NCBI GenBank assembly: GCA_027459505.1 | Contig: DAIDIE010000014.1 | Location: forward strand, 248,001 to 312,000 | From: Acidobacteriota bacterium | GTDB taxonomy: Bacteria; Acidobacteriota; Terriglobia; Terriglobales; SCQP01 | Reading direction: 5' to 3' | Length of the DNA stretch: 64,000 nucleotides | In this document: in pieces, positions 17,225 through 26,393 of the stretch | How the letters are laid out: each line of letters begins with the position of its first letter | Numbering within the stretch: position 1 is the stretch's first letter | Program-made: the position numbers and the translations under genes | The notes under the pieces: generated by a model | Told to the model about the DNA's origin: nothing | Databases searched by the model: none | Seen by the model: only the letters and a program-made list of their open reading frames with translations

Positions 17225-20146
17225 ATGGAGATGGGAAACGACAGCAAGCTCGAGAACCTCGCCGAAGCCTCCACCAGCTTCACCACCGAGAGTGGCCCGG
17301 CCGCCGCGCCTTCCAAAAAGGCGCGCAGCGCGCGCGGTTTAACCTTCACCCGCCGCTTCAGCCACGCCGGCATTTCGCCCTACGATGAGGTCGCGTGGGA
17401 AAAGCGCACCGCCCTGATTCAAAACGAAAAGGGCGAGGTCATCTTCGAGCAGAAGGATATTGACGTTCCCCAGGACTGGTCGCAAACCGCCACCAACATC
17501 GTCGCCTCCAAATACCTGCATGGCAAGCTGGGCGCCAGCGCTCGCGAAAACAGCGTGCGCGATCTGATCTCCCGCGTTGCCGAAACCATTACCCACTGGG
17601 GCGTGGCGGACGGCTACTTCCGCTCCGCCGAAGACGCCAAAGTGTTTGAGGACGAGCTCACCCATCTGCTCGTCACGCAAAGGGCCGCCTTCAACTCTCC
17701 GGTCTGGTTCAACTGCGGCGTAGACCGCCTCGAGCCCAATGCCGACGGCGCCAACTGGTACTGGGACAAGGCGCGGCAGCAGCCCGTCTACGGCCCGATC
17801 GGCTACAAGCGGCCGCAATGCTCGGCTTGCTTTATTAACTCCGTGCAGGATTCACTGGAGAGCATTCTTACCCTGGCCAAGACTGAAGGCATGCTCTTCA
17901 AGTGGGGTTCGGGAACCGGCACCAATCTCTCCCCCATTCGCGGCTCGGCGGAAATACTTTCCGGCGGCGGCACCGCCAGTGGCCCATTGAGCTTCATGAA
18001 GGGCTTTGACGCCTTCGCCGGCGTGATCAAGTCGGGTGGCAAAACGCGCCGCGCCGCCAAAATGGTCATCCTGAACGCCGACCACCCGGATATCGAAGAG
18101 TTCATCTGGTGCAAGGCCAAGGAGGAGAAGAAGGCCCAAACCCTGGTCCAGAACGGCTACGACGCCTCGCTGGACGGCGAGGCCTACTCCTCGATCTTCT
18201 TCCAGAACGCCAACAACTCCGTCCGCGTCAGCGACGAGTTCATGGAAGCCGCGGAAAAGAACCAGAACTGGGCCCTGCGCCGTGTCGGCGGAGGCCGCAA
18301 AGGTGAGCCGCTGCGCCACGTCAACGCCCGCGACCTGCTGCGCCAGATCTCCGATGCCGCCTGGCAGTGCGGCGATCCCGGCATGCAGTACGACACCACC
18401 GTCAACCGTTGGCATACCAGCAAGAACACGGCCCGCATCAACGCCTCCAATCCCTGTTCCGAGTACATGTTCCTCGACGACTCGGCCTGCAATCTGGCCT
18501 CGATCAACCTGATGAAGTTCGCCGGCGCGGGTGGCTTCGACGTCGCCGGCTACCGCCACGCGGTTGACGTCCTGATCACGGCCCAGGAAATCATCGTCGA
18601 TAACGCCAGCTATCCCACACAGGCGATCATGCAGAATTCGCACGATTACCGCCCGCTGGGCCTGGGCTATGCCAATCTGGGCGCGCTGTTGATGTCCAAT
18701 GGGTTGCCTTACGACAGCGACGCGGGCCGCGATTTCGCCGCCTCCTTAACCGCCATTATGTGTGGGGAAGCCTATCTGCAGTCGGCGCGCATCGCCGAAG
18801 CTCTCACCACCAACGAGGTCGCCGGTTACTTCCCGGGCTTTGCCATGAACCGCGAGCCCATGCTCGACGTCATCCGCATGCACCGCGCCTCGGTCAACCA
18901 TATCCAACCCAAAAACGTCGCCGAGCCCGTCTACCAGGCCGCCCGCCAGTGCTGGGACGAGGCGCTGGAGCTGGGCAGCAAAGCCGGCTACCGCAACGCC
19001 CAGGTCACCGTTCTCGCACCGACTGGCACCATCGGCTTCATGATGGACTGCGATACGACCGGTATCGAGCCCGACCTGGCCCTGGTGAAGTACAAAAAAC
19101 TGGTCGGCGGCGGCATGATCAAAATCGTCAACCAGAGCGTGGACAAGGCCCTCTTGAAGCTCGGCTACACCCCCGAGCAGACCGAGGCCATCGTCGCCTT
19201 TGTGGATGCCACCGGAACCATCGAAGGCGCGCCGCACCTCAAGGCCGAGCACCTGCCCGTGTTTGACTGCTCCTTTAAACCGCAGAACGGCACGCGCAGC
19301 ATTCACTACTCCGGTCACGTCCGCATGATGGGCGCTTGCCAGCCCTTCCTCTCCGGCGCCATTTCCAAGACCGTTAACCTGCCCGAGTCCGCCACCGTGG
19401 AAGACATCATGCAGGTCTACATCGATTCCTGGAAACTGGGGCTCAAGGCGGTCGCCATTTATCGTGATGGCAGCAAGAAGGTGCAGCCCCTTTCGGCCTC
19501 CAAGGACAAGGCAGCCGATGAGAAGACGGCTGAAAAGACCGCCGAGGCCATCGCTCGCCCGTACCGCCGCCGGCTCCCCGACGAGCGCCAGTCGATCACC
19601 CACAAATTCAAGGTGGGCGGCCATGAGGGCTACATCACTGTCGGCATGTATGAAGATGGCCAGGCCGGCGAGATCTTCGTCACCATGGCCAAAGAGGGCT
19701 CCACCATCAGCGGCCTGATGGACAGCTTCGCTACCGCCATCTCCATCGCGCTGCAGCATGGCGTCCCCTTGAAGCTGCTGGTCGACAAGTTTTCCCACAC
19801 CCGTTTCGAGCCCAGCGGCTGGTCCGGCAACGCGGAAATTGGCTACGCCAAGTCCATCATGGATTACCTGTTCCGCTGGCTGGGTCTGAAGTTCCTGGGT
19901 CAGCAGCCGCCCGCCAGCAAGAGCGTCGAAGATGCCCATGGCGATCGCGGCGTCGAGAAGGAACAGTTGGAGACGGTCGGGCAGATTCCCCTGATTCCGG
20001 ACAATTCCGGCAACAGTGCCGCCCCCCGCGGCGTAGTCGCCACCGCCGCGGACGCGCCCGCCTGCCACAACTGCGGCAGCATCATGGTTCCCAATGGCGC
20101 CTGCTACAAGTGCGTCAATTGCGGCGAGACCAGCGGCTGCTCCTAG
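17225..20146 (+). CDS. nrdJ: Adenosylcobalamin-dependent (class II) ribonucleotide reductase
   Basis: NrdJ reduces ribonucleotides to deoxyribonucleotides using a B12-generated thiyl radical and works with or without oxygen. The start at ATG 17225 (MEMGNDSKLEN) has GGAGAG eight bases upstream and gives 973 residues, typical of the long NrdJ form. Visible hallmarks are FNSPVWFNCGVD, QCSACFINSVQDSLESI, the active-site region NPCSEYMFLDDSACNLASINLMKF, and a C-terminal zinc ribbon CHNCGS..CYKCVNCGETSGCS that regenerates the active-site disulfide. A frame running back to a GTG at 17123 adds unconserved residues and was rejected. A repeat element and then a terminator follow. Confidence 0.95.
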   Translation: MEMGNDSKLENLAEASTSFTTESGPAAAPSKKARSARGLTFTRRFSHAGISPYDEVAWEKRTALIQNEKGEVIFEQKDIDVPQDWSQTATNIVASKYLHGKLGASARENSVRDLISRVAETITHWGVADGYFRSAEDAKVFEDELTHLLVTQRAAFNSPVWFNCGVDRLEPNADGANWYWDKARQQPVYGPIGYKRPQCSACFINSVQDSLESILTLAKTEGMLFKWGSGTGTNLSPIRGSAEILSGGGTASGPLSFMKGFDAFAGVIKSGGKTRRAAKMVILNADHPDIEEFIWCKAKEEKKAQTLVQNGYDASLDGEAYSSIFFQNANNSVRVSDEFMEAAEKNQNWALRRVGGGRKGEPLRHVNARDLLRQISDAAWQCGDPGMQYDTTVNRWHTSKNTARINASNPCSEYMFLDDSACNLASINLMKFAGAGGFDVAGYRHAVDVLITAQEIIVDNASYPTQAIMQNSHDYRPLGLGYANLGALLMSNGLPYDSDAGRDFAASLTAIMCGEAYLQSARIAEALTTNEVAGYFPGFAMNREPMLDVIRMHRASVNHIQPKNVAEPVYQAARQCWDEALELGSKAGYRNAQVTVLAPTGTIGFMMDCDTTGIEPDLALVKYKKLVGGGMIKIVNQSVDKALLKLGYTPEQTEAIVAFVDATGTIEGAPHLKAEHLPVFDCSFKPQNGTRSIHYSGHVRMMGACQPFLSGAISKTVNLPESATVEDIMQVYIDSWKLGLKAVAIYRDGSKKVQPLSASKDKAADEKTAEKTAEAIARPYRRRLPDERQSITHKFKVGGHEGYITVGMYEDGQAGEIFVTMAKEGSTISGLMDSFATAISIALQHGVPLKLLVDKFSHTRFEPSGWSGNAEIGYAKSIMDYLFRWLGLKFLGQQPPASKSVEDAHGDRGVEKEQLETVGQIPLIPDNSGNSAAPRGVVATAADAPACHNCGSIMVPNGACYKCVNCGETSGCS

Positions 20147-20163
20147 ACCATCGCTGCTTCCAG

Positions 20164-20354
20164 AGGAGCGAGCCACCGGGCCCTCCCTTCGGGAGGAGAT
20201 CGCAGGTGGAGGGCCGCGAAATTCCGAAGGGCGGGCCCCTCGCGCGGGAGAGGAGCCCGGCATCGGTCGCTGGCACGTTCTCACTGGAGAACGTGCCAGC
20301 GACCCAACGGAAAGCAATGCCAGCGGGCGGCTCAGGAGACGAGGCCGTGCCTCG
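20164..20354 (+). repeat. Dispersed structured repeat, copy 1 (full length)
   Basis: A 191-bp element shared with 21692-21879 and 54460-54620, with the 3' part at 45959-46073. It starts AGGAGCGAGCCACCG, contains nested stems (CCACC with GGTGG around CCTCCC/GGGAGG), a hairpin ACGTTCTC-ACTG-GAGAACGT, and a 3' stem-loop CGGCTC-AGGAGAC-GAGGCCG ending GTGCCTC. In this copy alone the central hairpin is extended to perfect 18-bp arms (20264-20303 region). It sits between the nrdJ stop and the terminator at 20360, and upstream of the gene at 20431. Confidence 0.85.
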
Positions 20355-20359
20355 CCAAA

Positions 20360-20394
20360 GGCGGGGGATCCGATCCCCCGCCTTTTTTATTGTT
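20360..20394 (+). terminator. Rho-independent terminator downstream of nrdJ
   Basis: GGCGGGGGATC (20360-20370) pairs with GATCCCCCGCC (20372-20382), followed by TTTTTTATTGTTT. It immediately follows repeat copy 1, so the repeat lies inside the nrdJ 3' untranslated region. Confidence 0.88.
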
Positions 20395-20430
20395 TCAGTA
20401 CTGCTTCAATGCCATGGTGAAGGCGTTGCT

Positions 20431-21576
20431 ATGAGCGGCTCGCATCTCCCCAACCCCGACCATCCCGGCGCCGGCAAGCGCATTTTTGCCACCGCCGACA
20501 TTGGCAGTCATGCCTTCGACCTGCTGCGCAATCTCGGCTATCAGGTCGAGGTCTATCCCCAACTCAGTCCCCCCTCGGAGGAGTTGATTCGCGCCAAGGT
20601 CGCCACCGGCATCGATGCGCTCATCACCACCTTGCGCGATCCCATCACCGCGGCGGTCATCGCCGCCGGCGCCGGAACCCTTCAGGTGATCGCCCAGGAT
20701 TCGGTCGGCGTCGACAACATTGATCGCGCAGCCGCCTCGCGCTACCGCATCCCCTTCACCAACACGCCGGGCGTGCTCACCGGCGCCACCGCGGAATTCG
20801 CCCTGTTCATGATGGGCGCGGTCGCGCGCCGGCTGTGGTCCAGCGAACGCCTGGTGCGGGAAAATCATTGGGGCGCATGGCATCCCCATCATCCTTTTCT
20901 CGGTGACGAAGTCAGTGGACGCACCGTCGCCGTCATCGGCATGGGCCGCATCGGCCGCGCGTTTCTGCAGAAGTGCCTCGGACTGGACATGAACGTGTTG
21001 TGTTACGCGCGCCGTCCGGTGGAGGAGAGCTACCTGCAAAGCGTGCGGGAATTGATGGCCCTGCGGCACCGCGCCGGATGGGTGCGCGAACCCAGAACCA
21101 TTCGCCAGGTGGACCTGCGCACCGCGCTTGCGGAGGCGGATTTCGTCAGCTTGCACCTGCCGCTCGTCCATGGCGTTGGCCCGGACTCTACCTACCATCT
21201 CATCAACGCCGAGCGGCTCAGCTGGATGAAGCCCACTGCCTATCTGATCAACACCGCCCGCGGCCCCGTCGTGGATGAAGAGGCCCTGGTGAAGGCACTG
21301 CGAGAGCACAAGCTTGCCGGCGCTGCCTTGGATGTATTTGTCACCGAACCCCTGCCCGCCGATTCGCCTCTGCGCGATTCCGAACTCGAGGACCGCACCC
21401 GCCTGTTTCACCATTTCGGCAGCGGTGCGCGCCAGACCCGCCTCTCCCTCGACCCGCAACTCGGCATGGCCGGTCGCTGCCTGGAAGGTCTGCGCGACGT
21501 TCTGGAGGCGCGCCACGGCGGCAACCCGGCCAATATGCCTTGGGTGGTCAACAAAGAGGCGTTTCGCCAGGGATGA
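20431..21576 (+). CDS. D-isomer-specific 2-hydroxyacid dehydrogenase
   Basis: An NAD(P)-dependent dehydrogenase of the family that includes D-lactate, glyoxylate/hydroxypyruvate and phosphoglycerate dehydrogenases. The Rossmann domain carries VAVIGMGRIGRAF, and the catalytic triad is visible: Arg in INTARGPVVDEEAL, Glu in DVFVTEPLP, His in LFHHFGSGARQTR. The start was set at ATG 20431 (MSGSHLPNPD) after the repeat and terminator, giving 381 residues; the longer open frame reads through repeat copy 1 and is not credible. A roughly 35-residue insertion (LQSVRELMALRHRAGWVREP region) lengthens the cofactor domain compared with typical members. Substrate is not predictable here. Confidence 0.88.
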   Translation: MSGSHLPNPDHPGAGKRIFATADIGSHAFDLLRNLGYQVEVYPQLSPPSEELIRAKVATGIDALITTLRDPITAAVIAAGAGTLQVIAQDSVGVDNIDRAAASRYRIPFTNTPGVLTGATAEFALFMMGAVARRLWSSERLVRENHWGAWHPHHPFLGDEVSGRTVAVIGMGRIGRAFLQKCLGLDMNVLCYARRPVEESYLQSVRELMALRHRAGWVREPRTIRQVDLRTALAEADFVSLHLPLVHGVGPDSTYHLINAERLSWMKPTAYLINTARGPVVDEEALVKALREHKLAGAALDVFVTEPLPADSPLRDSELEDRTRLFHHFGSGARQTRLSLDPQLGMAGRCLEGLRDVLEARHGGNPANMPWVVNKEAFRQG

Positions 21577-21604
21577 TTTCCCCCCACCCCGCCGTTGCAG
21601 CCGG

Positions 21605-21674
21605 CCACCCCGTCCTCCCTCGGGGAGACGAAGCAATACTGGCGGGCGGCTCAGAAGACGAGGTTCGGCCTCGT
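21605..21674 (+). repeat. Internally shortened, decayed partial copy of the dispersed repeat
   Basis: About 70 bp with a TCCTCCCT..GGGGA stem remnant joined directly to a diverged 3' end (AAGCAATACTGGCGGGCGGC, then TCAGAAGACGAGG). It lies 18 bp upstream of full copy 2, making a tandem arrangement. Confidence 0.6.
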
Positions 21675-21691
21675 GAAACTCCGGTCTCGGT

Positions 21692-21879
21692 AGGAGCGAG
21701 CCACCGAGTTCTCCCTGCGGGAGGGGATCGCAGGTGGAGGGCCGCGAAATTCCGAAGGGCGGGCCCTCGCGCGGGAGAGGAGCCCGGCATCGGCGGCTTC
21801 ACGTTCTCACGGGAGAACGTGCCAGCGACCCAACGGTAAGCAATGCCAGCGGGCGGCTCAGGAGACGAGGCCGTGCCTC
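21692..21879 (+). repeat. Dispersed structured repeat, copy 2 (full length)
   Basis: 188 bp, nearly identical to copy 1 from AGGAGCGAGCCACCGAG to GAGGCCGTGCCTC. The central hairpin is ACGTTCTC-ACGG-GAGAACGT without the long extension seen in copy 1. It lies between the dehydrogenase and the DUF1015 gene, about 115 bp upstream of the latter's start. Confidence 0.85.
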
Positions 21880-21880
21880 T

Positions 21881-21934
21881 CATGCTCATTCCGCGTTGGA
21901 ATCAGCTCCCCATTCATGCTCATTCCGTATTGGA
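21881..21934. repeat. 20-bp direct repeat with 34-bp period upstream of DUF1015 gene
   Basis: CATGCTCATTCCG followed by a TTGGA-ending tail occurs at 21881-21900 and 21915-21934, matching at 18 of 20 positions. It directly abuts the end of repeat copy 2 and lies in the promoter/leader of the gene at 21995. A related TGCTCATTCCG occurs near 62087. Confidence 0.7.
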
Positions 21935-21994
21935 CAACTCTTCTCCGGTTTCCCCTCCTTGCGTTTTCGCTAAACTGGAACATTCAGGTTTTCT

Positions 21995-23320
21995 ATGGCA
22001 CGCATACGACCCTTTCGCGCCTTCCGTTACGACCCGGCCCGGGTTTCGCCCCAGGATGTGGTCACTCAACCCTACGACAAAATTACTCCCGAGATGCGCC
22101 AGCACTACCTCAAGCAGAGTCCTTACAATCTGGTGCGGCTCATCCTCGGCGAAAAGCATTCCGCCGATAACGAGCAGAACAACGTCTACACCCGCGCCGC
22201 GCAGTTTTTGCGCGATTGGATTGACCAGGGCATTCTGCGCGCCGAGGCCTCTCCCTGCGTTTACCCCTATACCCAGACGTTCCATGTCCCCGGGCGGGAA
22301 GCCGAAAAGCACGTGCGCCGCGGCTTCATCGCCCTCGGCGCCCTTGAACCCTACGAAAACAAGGTCGTCTTCCGCCACGAGCAGACCTTGAGCGGACCGA
22401 AACAGGACCGCCTCAATCTGCTGCGCGCCACGCGCACGCACTTCGGGCAGATCTTCATGCTCTACAGCGACCCCTCGCTGCGCACCGAGCAGGAATTGCT
22501 CGAGCGTGCCAATACCCCGATCGCGGAAGCGGTTGATGAGTACGGCACCGAGCATCGCCTCTTCCGCGAGGCCGACCCCGAGGTGATTGCGCGCCTGCAG
22601 AAGGCGATGGAGTCGCGCCAGCTCGTCATTGCCGACGGCCATCACCGCTACGAGACCGCTCTGGCCTACATGCGCGAGGAGCGCGAGAAGGCGCCGCACG
22701 CCAGTGGCGAGCTGCCCTCCGACTTCGTCATGATGACCTTCGTCAACCTCGACGCCCCCGGCATGGTGGTGCTGCCCAGCCATCGCGTCGTCCACTCGCT
22801 GCCGCACCTCGACTCCCACGCCGCGGTGCAGCAACTGAAGGAATTTTTCGATGTCGAGGAGCGGCCCGCTCCGCCCGATACCTGGGCCTCGCAGTGGGAG
22901 CACATCCGCCAGCAGTTACAAGGCGGGCGCCGGTCTTTCGCCGCGGTTTTTGCCGACCGCTCCGCGATCTTCCTGCTGCATCTCAAGCGCGACCTCAAAC
23001 TGGCCGCCGTCCTGCCGGAATATCTCGAACAACAGCGGCAATTGGACGTGGTCGTGCTCCACGAGCTGGCCTTGCAGCGCGCCTTGGGCATCACTCCGGA
23101 AGCGGTCCGCGAAGAGAAGAACCTGCATTACCTGCGCGACGCCCGCGAAGCCCTCAACAGCGTCGCCCATGGCCATGCGCAGGCCGCTTTCTTCCTGAAT
23201 CAGGTGGCGGCACAGCAGGTGCGTGACGTGGCCCTGGCGGGTGGCGTTATGCCGCAAAAGTCGACTGACTTTTTCCCCAAACTGCTCAGTGGCTTCACGC
23301 TCTTTAAGCTCAACCCGTAA
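21995..23320 (+). CDS. DUF1015 family protein
   Basis: The 441-residue protein is a full-length DUF1015 member: N-terminal IRPFRAFRYDP, QPYDKI, NLVRLILGE, and the signature VIADGHHRYETALAYM near residue 210-225. The family is widespread in bacteria with no settled biochemical role; a phosphatase or kinase-like function has been suggested from its conserved histidines, which is not testable here. The start ATG at 21995 begins directly with conserved sequence. It is a single gene, closed by a terminator shared with the converging STAS gene. Confidence 0.9.
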   Translation: MARIRPFRAFRYDPARVSPQDVVTQPYDKITPEMRQHYLKQSPYNLVRLILGEKHSADNEQNNVYTRAAQFLRDWIDQGILRAEASPCVYPYTQTFHVPGREAEKHVRRGFIALGALEPYENKVVFRHEQTLSGPKQDRLNLLRATRTHFGQIFMLYSDPSLRTEQELLERANTPIAEAVDEYGTEHRLFREADPEVIARLQKAMESRQLVIADGHHRYETALAYMREEREKAPHASGELPSDFVMMTFVNLDAPGMVVLPSHRVVHSLPHLDSHAAVQQLKEFFDVEERPAPPDTWASQWEHIRQQLQGGRRSFAAVFADRSAIFLLHLKRDLKLAAVLPEYLEQQRQLDVVVLHELALQRALGITPEAVREEKNLHYLRDAREALNSVAHGHAQAAFFLNQVAAQQVRDVALAGGVMPQKSTDFFPKLLSGFTLFKLNP

Positions 23321-23337
23321 TGCGCATGCCACAAAAC

Positions 23338-23368
23338 AAAAAAGGGCGGCTTTCGGCCGCCCTTTTTT
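23338..23368. terminator. Bidirectional terminator between DUF1015 and STAS genes
   Basis: A6, GGGCGGC (23344-23350), loop TTTCG, GCCGCCC (23356-23362), T6. Placed 17 bp after one stop codon and 28 bp after the other, it serves both converging genes. Confidence 0.92.
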
Positions 23369-23396
23369 CTATTCGGCACAAACAGGGTGTGCGTGC

Positions 23397-23741
23397 CTAC
23401 GAAAAGCTCTGGATCGCGTCCTGCTCGGAGTTGTACACGTCAAACACCGTCAGCAGTTTGGTGATCTGCAGCAACTCGTGAAAACGCTTGGTGACGTTGG
23501 CCAGACGGATTTCCGCCCCTTGCGCATGCGCGGTGGTGTGCAGCCCAACCAGGGCGCCCAGTCCACTGCTATCAATGAAATCCACCTGCCCCAGATTCAG
23601 GACAATCTTCTTGCGCCCCTCCGCCAGGAGCTTCTTCAGGCTGTCCCGCAGCGTGCTGGTCTCCTCGCCCAGGACAATGCGGCCGGTGGCGTTAACAACG
23701 GTGATGCCGTTGCTGTCGTGTGTCGCGAGTGTTAAAGACAA
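23397..23741 (-). CDS. STAS-domain anti-sigma factor antagonist
   Basis: A single STAS domain protein, like SpoIIAA/RsbV, that in partner-switching systems binds an anti-sigma kinase and is inactivated by phosphorylation of a serine. The phospho-acceptor motif is FIDSSGLGALVG near residue 58; GRIVLGEE and HELLQITKLLTVFDV are typical of the acidobacterial/deltaproteobacterial subgroup. The start was set at TTG 23741 (114 residues) because GGGGGAG lies nine bases upstream and family members begin with this SLT-type segment; an ATG at 23780 is possible but gives a non-conserved extension. No anti-sigma kinase gene is adjacent. Confidence 0.88.
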   Translation of the reverse strand: MSLTLATHDSNGITVVNATGRIVLGEETSTLRDSLKKLLAEGRKKIVLNLGQVDFIDSSGLGALVGLHTTAHAQGAEIRLANVTKRFHELLQITKLLTVFDVYNSEQDAIQSFS

Positions 23742-23878
23742 GGTAGTGATCTCCCCCACATCCGAAGGTCTTCCCCACACGGCGGGGTAAATACCGATTG
23801 TATTTCACTGTATGGGCTCTCGGCAAACCGGGCAGCCGGCCGGCCCTTCGCCCCAAGCCCTTCCCATTGCGCTCAAGC

Positions 23879-25288
23879 TCAAGCCTCGCTTGGACCGGCC
23901 TGGGACTGCTGTGTTGTGGATGGCGCTGAGGCCTCCGGGCGTTGTTTGCGCTCCACCGCCTCCAGCAGCTCCTGTAAGCGCCTCTCAAAGCCGGCGCCAC
24001 TGGGGCGATAATAGCGCCGGTCGCGCAGGTTGTCCGGCAGACATTGCATCGCCGCCACCTTGCCGGGCACGTCGTGCGCGTATTGATAGCCGCGAGAATA
24101 GCCCAGCTCCTTCATCAGCGCCGTGGGCGCATTGCGCAAGTGCATCGGAACCGGATCGGCTTGCGTCTGCTGGACATCCCCTTGCGCCTCTCCATAAGCC
24201 GTATAGAGCGCGTTGGACTTGGGCGCCATCGCCAGATACACCGCCGCCTGCGCCAACGCCAGCCCTCCCTCCGGCAACCCCAGAAAATGAAACGCGTCCC
24301 GCGCCGCCAGCGCCTGCTCCAGCGCCCGCGGATCGGCCAGCCCTATATCCTCCACCGCAAACCGCACCATCCGGCGCGCTACGTACATCGGGTCCTCGCC
24401 CGACTGCAACATGCGCACCGTCCAGTACAGCGCCGCCTGCGGATCGCTGTTGCGCAGCGATTTGTGCAGGGCCGAAATCAGATTGAAATGTTCCTCGCCG
24501 CCCTTGTCATAGAGCAGCATCTTGCGCTGCAACGTGTCGCTGACCAGCTCCTTCGTAAGGCGTAACACTGCCGGATCGCCGCTGGGAACCGCCGATGCCG
24601 CCACCGCCTCCAGCATGTTGTATGCGCTGCGCGCATCGCCGTTGGCAAACAAGGCAATGTGCTGCAATGCCTCGCCTTCCGCCTCCACCCCCAACGGCCG
24701 CCGCTCCCGCGCCAGCTCCGAATTTCCCAACAGCCCGCGTTCCCGGTCCTGCAGCGCCCGCTGCAGCAGCCCCACAATCTGCTCCTGCTCCAGCGCCCGC
24801 AGCACATACACCCGCGCCCGGCTCAACAGCGCCGAATTGATTTCAAAGCTGGGATTTTCCGTGGTGGCGCCGATCAGCGTAATCGTGCCCTTCTCGACAT
24901 AGGGCAAAAACGCGTCCTGCTGCGCCTTATTGAAGCGATGTATTTCGTCGACAAACAGGATGGTTCGCCGCCCGTGCGCCTGCAGCTTCTCCGCGTCCGC
25001 CATGACCTGCCGGATTTCCTTGATGCCGCTGGTGACGGCGCTGAACGGCACGAAGACGCGTTGCGTACGCTGCGCAATGATGCGCGCCAGTGTGGTCTTG
25101 CCGACTCCTGGCGGCCCCCAGAAGATCAGCGAACCCAGCGTGTCCCGTTCGATTTGCGCGCGCAGCGGGCGTCCCGGAGCCAGCAGGTGTTCCTGCCCGG
25201 TGAATTCATCCAGTGTGCGCGGCCGCATACGCTCGGCCAGCGGCGCGCCGCTCTGGCTCGGGGGCGTGGATGCGTCAAACAGAGACAT
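23879..25288 (-). CDS. rarA: Replication-associated recombination protein A (RarA/MgsA)
   Basis: RarA is a AAA+ clamp-loader-like ATPase acting at stalled replication forks. Walker A GPPGVGKTTLA near residue 41, Walker B ILFVDEIHRFNKAQQDAFLP, sensor-1 GATTENPSFEIN and the C-terminal MgsA tetramerisation domain (KSNALYTAYGEAQ, PMHLRNAPTALMKELGY, YRYAHD-like YQYAHD) are all present. The start was taken as ATG 25288 (MSLFD; an adjacent ATG at 25291 is equally possible), which overlaps the end of the upstream methyltransferase by 14 nt and implies translational coupling. The last 25 or so residues are a low-complexity tail. Confidence 0.93.
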   Translation of the reverse strand: MSLFDASTPPSQSGAPLAERMRPRTLDEFTGQEHLLAPGRPLRAQIERDTLGSLIFWGPPGVGKTTLARIIAQRTQRVFVPFSAVTSGIKEIRQVMADAEKLQAHGRRTILFVDEIHRFNKAQQDAFLPYVEKGTITLIGATTENPSFEINSALLSRARVYVLRALEQEQIVGLLQRALQDRERGLLGNSELARERRPLGVEAEGEALQHIALFANGDARSAYNMLEAVAASAVPSGDPAVLRLTKELVSDTLQRKMLLYDKGGEEHFNLISALHKSLRNSDPQAALYWTVRMLQSGEDPMYVARRMVRFAVEDIGLADPRALEQALAARDAFHFLGLPEGGLALAQAAVYLAMAPKSNALYTAYGEAQGDVQQTQADPVPMHLRNAPTALMKELGYSRGYQYAHDVPGKVAAMQCLPDNLRDRRYYRPSGAGFERRLQELLEAVERKQRPEASAPSTTQQSQAGPSEA

Positions 25289-26141
25289 CATGCCTTTCGA
25301 AGCCTCGTTGCCGCGCCACTTCGTACAGAATGATGGCGCCGGCCACTCCGGCATTCAGCGATTCCACGTCGCGCAGCATCGGAACGGCGACATTGGCGGT
25401 CGCGGCTCGCTGTAACTCCCGCGGCACCCCCGCCCCCTCCTGTCCGATCACCAGGCACAGCCCCCCACGCAATGGTAATTGCGGCAGCGGCGCCTTGCCT
25501 TTGGCCGCGGTGGTGTAGATGGGCAAATCGCGCGAGCGGCAGAGCGCAATCAAAGCGGAAGGCTCTACCTTGGTCACGATGGGAATGTGCAGCACGGAGC
25601 CGGCGCTGGCCCTCACCGCCTTGGCATTCCAGGGGCTTACCGTGTCCGTCAACGCCACCATCGCCGTCGCTCCAAAAGCGTCCGCTGCTCTCACCAGGGT
25701 GCCCATATTGCCCGGATCCTGTAGCCCAGCCGCTACCACCAGCAGTGGCGCCCCCCCCACTTGCTCCGCTGCGTTTTCCTTGCCGGAAAACACCTGCTCC
25801 AGCCCGTAGAGCGGAACCCGCACCAGAGCCGCCGCCCCCTGCGGCTGCTCCACATTCACCGCCGACTGAAATACCGCATCGGGAACGACCGTCACTGCCG
25901 TGTGCTTGGAAAGCTGCGGCAGCAGCCGCGGACCGTGGTGGTCTTCACCGGTATTGCTCAGAAGCACCTGCTCCAGCCGGAATCCACTGCGCAGCGCTTC
26001 CGCAATGAGCCGCGGGCTCTCCAGCGCCAGCAGACCGTGTCCCTGCTCACCCTCCAGGGGCATCATCCCCTGCCGGAAGATTTGGCGAAAAAGCTTAACT
26101 GCGCCATTTTGCGCACTGCTGACACTCTTAACTGAGGGCAT
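25275..26141 (-). CDS. TrmH/SpoU-family RNA 2'-O-methyltransferase
   Basis: SpoU-type enzymes methylate ribose 2'-OH in rRNA or tRNA and form a trefoil-knotted fold. The three SpoU motifs are visible: motif 1 GLQDPGNMGTLVRAADAFGA, motif 2 LVIGQEGAGVPREL, motif 3 VPMLRDVESLNAGVAGAIILYE, preceded by an N-terminal substrate-binding domain (LLALESPRLIAEALRSG). The start was set at ATG 26141 (MPSVKSV), 288 residues; a GTG at 26171 is the longer option. The 3' end overlaps rarA. Substrate RNA cannot be named from sequence alone. Confidence 0.92.
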   Translation of the reverse strand: MPSVKSVSSAQNGAVKLFRQIFRQGMMPLEGEQGHGLLALESPRLIAEALRSGFRLEQVLLSNTGEDHHGPRLLPQLSKHTAVTVVPDAVFQSAVNVEQPQGAAALVRVPLYGLEQVFSGKENAAEQVGGAPLLVVAAGLQDPGNMGTLVRAADAFGATAMVALTDTVSPWNAKAVRASAGSVLHIPIVTKVEPSALIALCRSRDLPIYTTAAKGKAPLPQLPLRGGLCLVIGQEGAGVPRELQRAATANVAVPMLRDVESLNAGVAGAIILYEVARQRGFERHDVSV

Positions 26142-26393
26142 ATCCGAGTGTAGAACAGATGCCGGGCTCACCCCACTAACGAAGGGCCAGAGCAGAGAGC
26201 CAGCGGCTCAGGCTTCCAATGCAAGCGTTTGCGCCTCTTTTCGGGGTGCCTGCTCCGTTCACTTAGCGCCACTAGCCCGCGCCAATTCAGGAAAATCCAA
26301 GTTGCTGGCCAGCAAAATAGCAACGGGCTGCCACCTGAGTGCATCTATTTACCCAAAGGACACGGGGCTCACCCCGGTCTGGGAGGAACACTG

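Noticed and set aside
20110-20430. Upstream extension of the 2-hydroxyacid dehydrogenase frame
   Set aside because: The extension overlaps the nrdJ 3' end, the repeat copy and a strong terminator, so it cannot be the N-terminus.
21548-21889. Open frames translated from the dispersed repeats (such as 21548-21889 minus, 45834-46313 minus)
   Set aside because: They are translations of the repeat itself, differ in frame between copies, and contain no conserved protein pattern.
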